From NCBI RefSeq assembly GCF_004363695.1, contig NZ_SNZC01000002.1, positions 1 through 64,000 of the forward strand: a stretch of 64,000 nt of DNA, written 5' to 3'. The notes beneath the pieces are model-generated. The model made no database searches and had not been told where the DNA came from. It worked only from the letters and a program-made list of their open reading frames with translations. Within the stretch, counting starts at the first letter, position 1. Every line of letters begins with the position of its first letter. The stretch comes from Flavobacterium cheniae. Its GTDB lineage: Bacteria; Bacteroidota; Bacteroidia; Flavobacteriales; Flavobacteriaceae. Shown here piece after piece: positions 45,235 through 52,633 of this stretch. Position numbers and translations under genes: made by a program.

Positions 45235-45363
45235 ATGTCTAAATTATTTCTTTCAATCGAATCATTGAGCCACAAGAAAGATTTGCTTGTCATTCTTTTT
45301 AGACTATTCGTTTTACTTTGTTTGCTATTAAATATTTATAATCTTATTTACGTATTACATTAA
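45235..45363 (+). CDS. Small membrane protein (42 residues), kinase module 3
   Basis: An ATG at 45235 opens 42 codons to TAA at 45361. The product has a polar N-terminus with SLSHKKDLL and then a hydrophobic helix (LFRLFVLLCLLLNIY). It takes the place that the 86- and 90-residue membrane proteins hold before kinases 1 and 2: right after the operator and its -7-like box, and before the kinase gene (56 bp on). It lacks their coiled coil. The call rests on position and composition; the function is unknown. Confidence 0.6.
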   Translation: MSKLFLSIESLSHKKDLLVILFRLFVLLCLLLNIYNLIYVLH

Positions 45364-45419
45364 TTTAAACGTACTTTAAATTTGATTTTTATACTTTTAT
45401 AGTAACAATAAATTTAATA

Positions 45420-47192
45420 ATGAAAAACACTATAACATACATAATCGTCTTACTTCTTTCTCAACTATTTACTTTTAGTTGGAGTCAAACCTATACGAAA
45501 AAACAAATCGACTCCATTAACAACATGCCTTTTGATGATATTATTGCAAATAGTACTAAATCATTACAGCTGTTTAATAAAGTACTAGCCGATTCAAAAA
45601 AACAAAACTATAAATTAGGAATTGCCACCAGTTATGAAAAAATGGCGCTTTGCTATTTTTACCAAAGCAAGTATGATTTGCACTCAAAATATACTTTTAT
45701 TGCCATTGAAAACTTTAATCAATTAAAGCAAAATGGCAAAGTAGCTTCACTTTATGCCAGTTACGGTTATCATTTAAGAAAACGTAATTTGGATTCTGGT
45801 ATCATGTACATGCAAAAAGGGCTAAAAATTGGCGAAAAATACAATACTGAATACGAACTTAGAGGTATTTATGACAACTATGGCGTTTTAAAAGAAATGA
45901 AAAAAGAGTACGATAGTGCTTTTTTATTCTATAATAAATCCTTGACTTTAAAAGAAAAAGCAAATGATAAAATTGGGATTCCATATAGTTTGAATAAGAT
46001 TGGAATGCTTCAATTAACGTTAAAAGACTTTGCAAAAGCAAAACAAAATTTAGACAAAGCCTATCAAATACGACTTGAAATTGATGACAAAATTGGAATT
46101 GCAGAAAATTTAAATTTTTATGGATATTACTTTTTTGAAACTAAAAACAATCAAAAATCAATTGAATATTTCACCAAAGCATTAGATGAAAGTAAAGCCT
46201 ACAATTACAATTATTTAACTCAAGATAATTATCAAAAACTTTCGGAATTATATGAATTAAATTCAGATTACAAAACCGCTTTAGACAATTTCAAAAACTA
46301 TACGACTTATAAAGATAGTATCTCAAATATTAATCTTAGAATCAAACAAGCGGAGTTAGATACGGAATTTGATACGGAACGAAAAGAGAAAGAAATTTTA
46401 GAACAAAAAGCCAATTTAGCTGTAAAAAACACTTACATAGTAATCATTATTTCACTCCTAATTTTATCCATAATTGTTGGCTATTTTATGCTTAAAAATC
46501 AAAAAATGAAAACCCTTCAATTGCAAAAAGAAAACGAATTAAAAGATGCTTTGCTGAAAATCGAAACTCAAAATCGCCTTCAGGAACAAAGACTTCAAAT
46601 TTCGAGAGATTTGCATGATAACATTGGTGCGCAGCTTACGTTTATTATTTCGTCTGTAGATTCCTTAAAATATGCTTTTGCCGATGGCAATCCAAAGTTA
46701 GAAGACAAACTAAACAATATTAGTTCGTTTACAAAAGAGACTATCTATGAATTAAGAGATACGATTTGGGCCATGAACAAAGAAGAAATTACTATTGAAG
46801 ATTTGAAAACAAGAATTTCAAATTTTATTGATAATGCCCAACTTTCATTAAATGGTATTCGATTTAATTTTAACTTTGATACAAAATCGTTTCAATCTTT
46901 CACTTCTAGAGATGGAATGAATATTTATCGTTTAATACAGGAAGCAGTTAATAATGCAATTAAACATGCGGATGCTTCACAGATTGATGTTTCATTTATC
47001 GAATCTGACAACAAAATAACTATTGTGGTTTCTGACAACGGAAAAGGATTTGATTTAACTACAACCGAAATTGGCAACGGACTTAATACAATGAAAAAAA
47101 GAGCTTCCGAATTAAAAGGAAATTTCAATATTGAAGCTAGCGAAAAAGGAACTAAAATTTATCTAAGCTTACCTAATCAAAACGAAGTTTAA
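45420..47192 (+). CDS. TPR-containing sensor histidine kinase 3 (HisKA_3 type)
   Basis: The protein has 590 residues with a signal peptide (IIVLLLSQLFTFSWS). Periplasmic TPRs run from about 65 to 300, then a membrane helix at about 339-358 and a coiled coil. The phospho-acceptor is His399 in RDLHDNIGAQ. The ATPase domain has N-box EAVNNAIKHA and G-box VSDNGKGFDL. It is paralogous to the kinases at 12415 and 19710 but has a shorter sensor region. The regulator gene follows 19 bp later. The shared operator and a small membrane ORF precede it. Confidence 0.92.
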   Translation: MKNTITYIIVLLLSQLFTFSWSQTYTKKQIDSINNMPFDDIIANSTKSLQLFNKVLADSKKQNYKLGIATSYEKMALCYFYQSKYDLHSKYTFIAIENFNQLKQNGKVASLYASYGYHLRKRNLDSGIMYMQKGLKIGEKYNTEYELRGIYDNYGVLKEMKKEYDSAFLFYNKSLTLKEKANDKIGIPYSLNKIGMLQLTLKDFAKAKQNLDKAYQIRLEIDDKIGIAENLNFYGYYFFETKNNQKSIEYFTKALDESKAYNYNYLTQDNYQKLSELYELNSDYKTALDNFKNYTTYKDSISNINLRIKQAELDTEFDTERKEKEILEQKANLAVKNTYIVIIISLLILSIIVGYFMLKNQKMKTLQLQKENELKDALLKIETQNRLQEQRLQISRDLHDNIGAQLTFIISSVDSLKYAFADGNPKLEDKLNNISSFTKETIYELRDTIWAMNKEEITIEDLKTRISNFIDNAQLSLNGIRFNFNFDTKSFQSFTSRDGMNIYRLIQEAVNNAIKHADASQIDVSFIESDNKITIVVSDNGKGFDLTTTEIGNGLNTMKKRASELKGNFNIEASEKGTKIYLSLPNQNEV

Positions 47193-47211
47193 TCTGACTA
47201 ATCATCAAAAA

Positions 47212-47868
47212 ATGCAAAAAATTATCAAAACGGTTATCGTAGACGACAATACTTTCCTAATAAAAGCTATTCAGGAAAAACTTTCTTTTTTTGATGAAAT
47301 TCAGATAAAATTTACAGCTTTAGATGGTTCTGATTTACTGACTAAAATAAGTAACAATCATAATATCGATGTGATTTTAATGGATATCGATATGCCTATT
47401 CTAAACGGAATTGAAGCCACTGAAATCATAAAAAACAAATATCCACACATTAAAGTCATCATGTTAACTGTTTTTGATAATGATGAAAATATTTTCAATG
47501 CTATTAAAGCTGGAGCTGATGGTTATTTACTAAAAGAAGTAGAACCAAAAACCCTTTACGAAGGCATTATTGATACTTTAAACGGAGGTGCTGCGATGAA
47601 TCCTTCCATTGCATTGAAAACTCTAAAATTACTTCGTAATCCAATTGATTTAGACAATAAAAAAGAAGAAGAAATCATTAAATTATCAGGAAGAGAAATC
47701 GATGTTTTAGAGCAACTTAGCAAAGGATTGAATTATATTAATATTGCCGAAAACTTATTTTTATCTCCAGCAACGGTCAGGAAACATATTGAAAATATTT
47801 ACACAAAACTTCAAGTTCACAATAAGCTAGAAGCCGTTCAAAAAGCCAAGAAGAACAATCTTATTTAA
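47212..47868 (+). CDS. NarL/LuxR-type response regulator 3
   Basis: The protein has 218 residues. The receiver has DD at 11-12, phospho-acceptor Asp58 (VILMDIDMP) and LLKEV. The LuxR-type HTH has SGREIDVLEQLSKG and SPATVRKHIENIYTKL. The last 60 residues are close to identical to those of regulator 2 and very similar to regulator 1. Cognate partner of kinase 3. Operator h lies three bases after its stop codon and drives the next small ORF, the same plan as operators a and c after regulators 1 and 2. Confidence 0.93.
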   Translation: MQKIIKTVIVDDNTFLIKAIQEKLSFFDEIQIKFTALDGSDLLTKISNNHNIDVILMDIDMPILNGIEATEIIKNKYPHIKVIMLTVFDNDENIFNAIKAGADGYLLKEVEPKTLYEGIIDTLNGGAAMNPSIALKTLKLLRNPIDLDNKKEEEIIKLSGREIDVLEQLSKGLNYINIAENLFLSPATVRKHIENIYTKLQVHNKLEAVQKAKKNNLI

Positions 47869-47871
47869 AAA

Positions 47872-47891
47872 AATACGCTAAATAGCGTATT
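47872..47891 (+). promoter_or_regulatory. Operator h: inverted repeat after regulator 3
   Basis: AATACG-CTAAATAG-CGTATT is a perfect repeat, also symmetric inside the spacer (CTAAATAG). The weak box CAATTTTA (47913-47920) ends exactly 29 bp after it. The ATG of a 37-residue ORF follows 22 bp later. Confidence 0.66.
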
Positions 47892-47941
47892 GATTCATGA
47901 ATCAAATTATTTCAATTTTACCACATTATAAATTTGACAAA

Positions 47942-48055
47942 ATGAAGCGGAATGTTGGTGCATTTATAAGAAAAAACAAAATGACCATGATTATCATAAT
48001 CATAGTCATTTTATTCTTGTTGCTTAACTGCTATTATATTTTGTATTGCAATTAA
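47942..48055 (+). CDS. Small membrane protein (37 residues), predicted regulon member
   Basis: An ATG at 47942 opens 37 codons to TAA at 48053. A basic N-terminus (MKRNVGAFIRKNKMTM) is followed by one strongly hydrophobic helix (IIIIIVILFLLL) and a short tail NCYYILYCN. It is preceded by operator h and its box at the same spacing as known genes in the set. It overlaps the end of the convergent ABC-F gene by 4 bp. It could be a stress-type membrane peptide. No family is recognised. Confidence 0.55.
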   Translation: MKRNVGAFIRKNKMTMIIIIIVILFLLLNCYYILYCN

Positions 48056-49968
48056 CTATTTACCATTTCAATTTCTAACTGTACGTTTTCCCAATCTTCT
48101 AATAATTGTTCCAACTCTTTTTTCTTTTTTTCGTAAGCAGCAAAAAAAGTAGCATCTTCAATATGTTTGTCATAATTTGAAGCCAATGCTTTATCGTCTA
48201 ATTGAATATCTTTTTCTAGTTGTTGAATTTGGCTTTCAATTTTACTCAATTTATTTTGTAATGATTTTGCTTTCTTTTGGTCTTCGTAAGAAATGTTTTT
48301 AACTGCTTTATTTGTGTTTGCATTTGAAATCACCTCTTTCTTTTCAATTTCACGCATATTCATGGCGTTTTTCTGCTCTAAGAAGAAATTGATATCGCCT
48401 AAATATTCTCTAATTTTCTGATCTTTGAATTCGTACACAATATTGGACATCCCTTGCAAGAAATCACGATCGTGAGACACCAACAACAAAGTTCCTTCAA
48501 ACTGCTTTAAAGCGGCTTTTAAAACGTTTTTAGACTTAATATCCAAGTGATTTGTTGGCTCATCCATTACCAAGACGTTAATCGGTTGTAAAAGCAATTT
48601 ACAAAGTGCCAAACGATTTCGTTCACCACCCGAAAGTACTTTTACTTTTTTCTCTACATCATCACCACGGAATAAAAACGAACCCAACATATCGCGAACT
48701 TTTGAACGGTTCGTATCAGTTGCAGCTTCTTCCATGGTTTGTAACAGCGTAATTTCGCCATCTAAATATTCCGCTTGATTTTGAGCGAAATATCCCAATT
48801 GTACATTATGACCTAATTTAATAGAACCTTCGTACTCAAATTCGTTTACGATTGCTTTCATAAACGTTGATTTTCCTTGACCATTTTGCCCAACGAAAGC
48901 TACTTTACTTCCTCGTTCTACTAAAAGCGAAATGTCTTTTAAAATGGTTTTATCACCATAGGCTTTGGTAACATGTTCTGCTTCTACAACAACTCTACCT
49001 GGCGTTTGCGAAACAGGAAACGAAATATTCATTACCGAATTGTCATCTTCATCGACTTCAATTCGTTCTACTTTATCTAATTTTTTAATCAAAGATTGCG
49101 CCATCGATGCTTTAGAAGCTTTTGCTCTAAACTTTTCAATTAACTTTTCAGTCTCTTCAATTTTCTTAGCTTGATTTTTTTGCGTTGCCAATTGCTTTTC
49201 GCGAATTTCCTGACGCAATACTAAATATTCAGAATATGGTTTGTTGAAATCGTATGCTTTACCTAATGAAATTTCAATAGTACGATTCGTCACATTATCC
49301 AAAAACATTTTATCATGCGAAACAATTACGACTACTCCGGGGAAATTTCGTAGAAAACCTTCTAACCAAATGATACTTTCAATATCTAAGTGGTTTGTTG
49401 GCTCATCTAAAAGTAAAATATCATTTGACTGCAATAATAATTTTGCTAATTCAATACGCATTCTCCAACCTCCTGAAAAAGTATCAGTTTGATTGTCGAA
49501 ATCTTCTCTCTTAAATCCAAGTCCTAAAAGAATTTTTTCAGTATCACCAACATAATTATAACCTCCAAGAACTTCATAATGATGTGTCACATCGCTCAAT
49601 TCTTCAATCAAATCCGAATATTCTTGACTTTCATAATCGGTACGAGTAACTAATTGGTGATTGATTTCATCTATTCGAAATTCAGCACGTTTGATTTCTT
49701 CAAAAGCTTGATAAGCTTCTTCCAAAACGGTTCTTCCTTTTACAAAATCGATATCCTGACGAAGAAATCCCATTTTGACTTCCTTCTCTGTCGCAATTTG
49801 ACCAGAATCGGGAGCAAAATCTTTGGCTAAAATTTTCAACATGGTTGATTTTCCAGCACCATTTTTTCCGACAAGTCCAACTCTATCGCCAGAACCCAAT
49901 CTAAAAGTTACTTCTTCAAAAAGATACGTTCCACCAAATGAAACCGATAAATTATGTATGTTTAGCAT
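48052..49968 (-). CDS. ABC-F family ATPase
   Basis: The protein has 638 residues with two ABC domains and no membrane segment, which defines ABC-F. The first domain has Walker A GKNGAGKS, signature SGGWRMR and DEPTNHLD. The second has GQNGQGKS, SGGERNR and DEPTNHLD. The interdomain linker is charged. The C-terminal coiled coil (KSLQNKLSKIESQIQQLEKD) is like that of Uup or YheS. These proteins act on the ribosome; antibiotic resistance is not implied. It is convergent with the kinase 3 region. Confidence 0.93.
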   Translation of the reverse strand: MLNIHNLSVSFGGTYLFEEVTFRLGSGDRVGLVGKNGAGKSTMLKILAKDFAPDSGQIATEKEVKMGFLRQDIDFVKGRTVLEEAYQAFEEIKRAEFRIDEINHQLVTRTDYESQEYSDLIEELSDVTHHYEVLGGYNYVGDTEKILLGLGFKREDFDNQTDTFSGGWRMRIELAKLLLQSNDILLLDEPTNHLDIESIIWLEGFLRNFPGVVVIVSHDKMFLDNVTNRTIEISLGKAYDFNKPYSEYLVLRQEIREKQLATQKNQAKKIEETEKLIEKFRAKASKASMAQSLIKKLDKVERIEVDEDDNSVMNISFPVSQTPGRVVVEAEHVTKAYGDKTILKDISLLVERGSKVAFVGQNGQGKSTFMKAIVNEFEYEGSIKLGHNVQLGYFAQNQAEYLDGEITLLQTMEEAATDTNRSKVRDMLGSFLFRGDDVEKKVKVLSGGERNRLALCKLLLQPINVLVMDEPTNHLDIKSKNVLKAALKQFEGTLLLVSHDRDFLQGMSNIVYEFKDQKIREYLGDINFFLEQKNAMNMREIEKKEVISNANTNKAVKNISYEDQKKAKSLQNKLSKIESQIQQLEKDIQLDDKALASNYDKHIEDATFFAAYEKKKKELEQLLEDWENVQLEIEMVNS

Positions 49969-50087
49969 TTAATAAGTTTAACTGTTTAATTGTTTATGTG
50001 TTTAAAAGTTACTATCGGTTAAACTCAAAATTCATCAAACAAATTGTTATATGTAATAATTGTTACACATCAGAAAGTTAGTTATTG

Positions 50088-50095
50088 TACCTTTG
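50088..50095 (+). promoter_or_regulatory. -7 box of the DUF983 gene
   Basis: TACCTTTG matches TAnnTTTG and lies 17 bp before the ATG at 50113. A TTG at 50060-50062 is 25 bp upstream, at the long end of the usual -33 spacing. Confidence 0.55.
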
Positions 50096-50112
50096 TGTAA
50101 AATATTTTGCAA

Positions 50113-50526
50113 ATGTTAAAAAAAGGATCCAAATTAAATAGTATTTTAACAGGAAGTTGTCCAACTTGCAATGAAGAAAGCATGTATTTAGACAAAAATC
50201 CTTACAATGTTCTAAATGTGTACAAAATGCACGAAAATTGTAGCCATTGTGGAACCAAATATAAAATTGAGCCTTCATTTTTTTATGGTGCTATGTATGT
50301 GAGTTATGCCTTAGGAATTGCATTTGGTGTAGCGGCTTTTATCATCACCTATTTCTTTGTTGGAGAAAAGAATTTGGTAAACAATTTTATTGCTATAATC
50401 ATTACTCTAATTGTTTTTATGCCCGTAATCATGAGACTATCAAGAAACATATGGATCAATATGTTTATGAGTTACGACAAAGATTGGAAACAACATAAAG
50501 GCGAAAAGAAAGCCACACTCAGATAA
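50113..50526 (+). CDS. DUF983 membrane protein with zinc-ribbon-like N-terminus
   Basis: The protein has 137 residues from the ATG at 50113 (a TTG two codons upstream is less likely). Two CxxC pairs (SCPTCNEE and NCSHCGTK) could bind zinc. Two membrane helices follow (about 54-80 and 88-110). This is the DUF983 layout, an inner-membrane family of unknown role. It is monocistronic, with its own -7 box and a two-way terminator. Confidence 0.9.
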   Translation: MLKKGSKLNSILTGSCPTCNEESMYLDKNPYNVLNVYKMHENCSHCGTKYKIEPSFFYGAMYVSYALGIAFGVAAFIITYFFVGEKNLVNNFIAIIITLIVFMPVIMRLSRNIWINMFMSYDKDWKQHKGEKKATLR

Positions 50527-50528
50527 AC

Positions 50529-50561
50529 AAAAAACCGAAACAAATTAGTTTCGGTTTTTTT
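50529..50561. terminator. Bidirectional terminator
   Basis: AAAAAACCGAAAC and GTTTCGGTTTTTT pair perfectly around a 6-base loop. It serves the DUF983 gene on + and the FAD gene on -, whose stop codon lies within it. Confidence 0.88.
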
Positions 50562-51597
50562 TATAACATCTTATTATATCTATTTCTTTTTCCAAAGGAA
50601 TATCGTTTTCAATATGCTGAAATAATTGATTGGCTAAATATGGACCAAGCATTACACCACGAGTTCCTAAGCCATTTAACACATGCAGTTGTTTAAACTC
50701 AGGATGCGTTCCAACTAATGGTCTTCTGTCTTTAACTGTAGGTCGTACGCTGCCAAAATGTTCAACAATTTCAAAATCACAAGAAATAATTTCTTTTAAC
50801 TTGTCAACCAATTCTTGTTTTCCTTCCTCAGTTGGAGTATTTGTTTTGTCTTTCCAATCGTAAGTAGCTCCTACTTTATACAAATCATTACCAATCGGAA
50901 GTATAAATACACTTGACTTTATCACAACATCTAAATCTAAATTTGGAGCTTTGATGATTAACAATTCACCTTTTGTACCATCTAATGGCAAATCATTAAA
51001 ATAAGGATTAGCGTGTAATCCAAAACCTTCAGCAAAGATGATGTGCTTGGCTTGTATGTTTTTATATTGGATACCATTATCTAAAAATTCAATTTCAGTA
51101 TAATTGAAACCTTCATTTGAAAAACTATTTAGTGATTTTAAATAATTAGAATAGGCTTCAATCAAAGTTGAAATTTCTAAATAACCGGTATGATTCACTT
51201 TTCCATAGTGAAATGGAGATTGAATGCTTTCATAAGAACTTGTAACTAATTTAGCATCTAAAAAAGGAGCTAAATTTGGTTTATCAGCAGCTTGGAACCA
51301 ATTGTTTTGTTCTTCAACTGAGTACAATTTACGAAGTATGGGTAATTCAAAATCGAAAACGACATTCAATTTGGATTGAATTTCATGGTATAAAGGAAAA
51401 GCAAAATCAATTTGTTCCTTTGCTTTCCATACTTCACTGAAACGCTTTAACACCACAGGATTATATAATCCTCCGGCCACACGTGATGAAGGTTGCGAAT
51501 TATTATCAAAAACAAAAATTGATTTATTGTTTTGCAAAGCTATTTCCGCAAATGAAATTCCGGCTAAACCATTTCCTACGATTATAAAATCTATCAT
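50545..51597 (-). CDS. FAD-dependent oxidoreductase (DAO family)
   Basis: The protein has 350 residues. The N-terminal dinucleotide-binding motif is VGNGLAG (residues 7-13) in FIIVGNGLAGISFAEIAL. RVAGGLYNPVVLKRF and the C-terminal GLGTRGVMLGPYLA match amine/glycine-oxidase-type FAD enzymes and the oxidase domain of MnmC. It lacks the MnmC methyltransferase domain, so it may be a stand-alone amine oxidase or a tRNA-modification partner. It is transcribed away from gldN's terminator and is probably monocistronic. Confidence 0.85.
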   Translation of the reverse strand: MIDFIIVGNGLAGISFAEIALQNNKSIFVFDNNSQPSSRVAGGLYNPVVLKRFSEVWKAKEQIDFAFPLYHEIQSKLNVVFDFELPILRKLYSVEEQNNWFQAADKPNLAPFLDAKLVTSSYESIQSPFHYGKVNHTGYLEISTLIEAYSNYLKSLNSFSNEGFNYTEIEFLDNGIQYKNIQAKHIIFAEGFGLHANPYFNDLPLDGTKGELLIIKAPNLDLDVVIKSSVFILPIGNDLYKVGATYDWKDKTNTPTEEGKQELVDKLKEIISCDFEIVEHFGSVRPTVKDRRPLVGTHPEFKQLHVLNGLGTRGVMLGPYLANQLFQHIENDIPLEKEIDIIRCYKKNRN

Positions 51598-51608
51598 GGT
51601 GTAAAATT

Positions 51609-51640
51609 AAAAAACTCTTACCAATGGTAAGAGTTTTTTT
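51609..51640 (-). terminator. Terminator of the gld operon
   Basis: AAAAAACTCTTACC and GGTAAGAGTTTTTT form a perfect 14-bp stem around AAT. It lies 23 bp after the gldN stop on the - strand and has symmetrical A/T runs. Confidence 0.9.
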
Positions 51641-51662
51641 AAATGAAATTGGAGAAATATTA

Positions 51663-52592
51663 TTAATAATTCCACATATCTTGTTCGAAGTCACGAATCT
51701 TTTCTTTTACACGATCCGATTCTAACAATTGCATTTGAGAGTTTTCTTTCATGTAATCAGCAATCTTACGATCACCATATACATTCTCTTCTAAATAAAT
51801 CATCCCGTTGAAACGACGAGCGTTTAACAAATGATCAAAAGAAAACGGCATTGCAGAGTTTCTATTATTGAAAGCTTTTGCTTCATGTAATATATCTCTT
51901 GTTGAAGGGAAATAAACCCAAAACAAATCAATATATTCTAATTCAGCATCATTATTCTTCTTAGAGAAAACATCAGGAACCACTGGACAAATACCTAATA
52001 ATCTGTATTTTAACTCACCTTGTCTTTTATCAAAATACCAATATCCAACAATACGATAAGCACTTACATCATAAGCTTCAATCTCAGTTTTTCTAATAAA
52101 CTCCTCATCGATTTTCTTGGTACCTTTACGGTAAGCTTCCATATCCTCATTCATTTGTTCACGACCTACATCAGTAGTATCAACAGTATATAATGAAGAC
52201 TCGATATCTTTTAAAGTTTTCTTAGTTGTGAAATAACTTGAGTCATAAACTTCAGTTATTTTACCTTCTTTAATTCCATTAATTAATACATTATAAAGAG
52301 GTCTTCTATCAGGTGAAGACATAACATCACCTTCAACTGGGAAATAAAGTGGAAAGTTTACTCTCTCATCAAGATCAACAAATTCCCAAATACGTTTTCC
52401 CATTAAGATATCTCTATCATGAACATAGCCGTAAGGCAACGGTTTATCATTGTCAGCACTTAATTCAGCTTCAGTTTTTTTCCCGATTTGATCAGGTGTC
52501 TTAGCATTTAATAAGTTTGACTGAGCAAAAGTAGTAGCACTTAAACCTAATACTAAAATTGCAATACTATTTCTCCAATTCATTTTATTCAT
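51663..52592 (-). CDS. gldN: Gliding motility / T9SS protein GldN
   Basis: The protein has 309 residues with a signal peptide (SIAILVLGLSATTFAQ). The mature part matches GldN/PorN (YVHDRDILMGKRIWEFVDLDERVN, YRIVGYWYFDKRQGELKYRL). GldN works in the periplasm with GldK and GldM in the ring and trans-envelope core of the type IX secretion system, needed for secretion of SprB and RemA-type adhesins and chitinase. There are two possible ATGs three codons apart. It is the last gene of gldKLMN, 41 bp after gldM, and a terminator follows. Confidence 0.96.
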   Translation of the reverse strand: MNKMNWRNSIAILVLGLSATTFAQSNLLNAKTPDQIGKKTEAELSADNDKPLPYGYVHDRDILMGKRIWEFVDLDERVNFPLYFPVEGDVMSSPDRRPLYNVLINGIKEGKITEVYDSSYFTTKKTLKDIESSLYTVDTTDVGREQMNEDMEAYRKGTKKIDEEFIRKTEIEAYDVSAYRIVGYWYFDKRQGELKYRLLGICPVVPDVFSKKNNDAELEYIDLFWVYFPSTRDILHEAKAFNNRNSAMPFSFDHLLNARRFNGMIYLEENVYGDRKIADYMKENSQMQLLESDRVKEKIRDFEQDMWNY

Positions 52593-52633
52593 TTTTTATT
52601 TGGTTTAAAAAGATAAACTCAAATTAATTTAAA

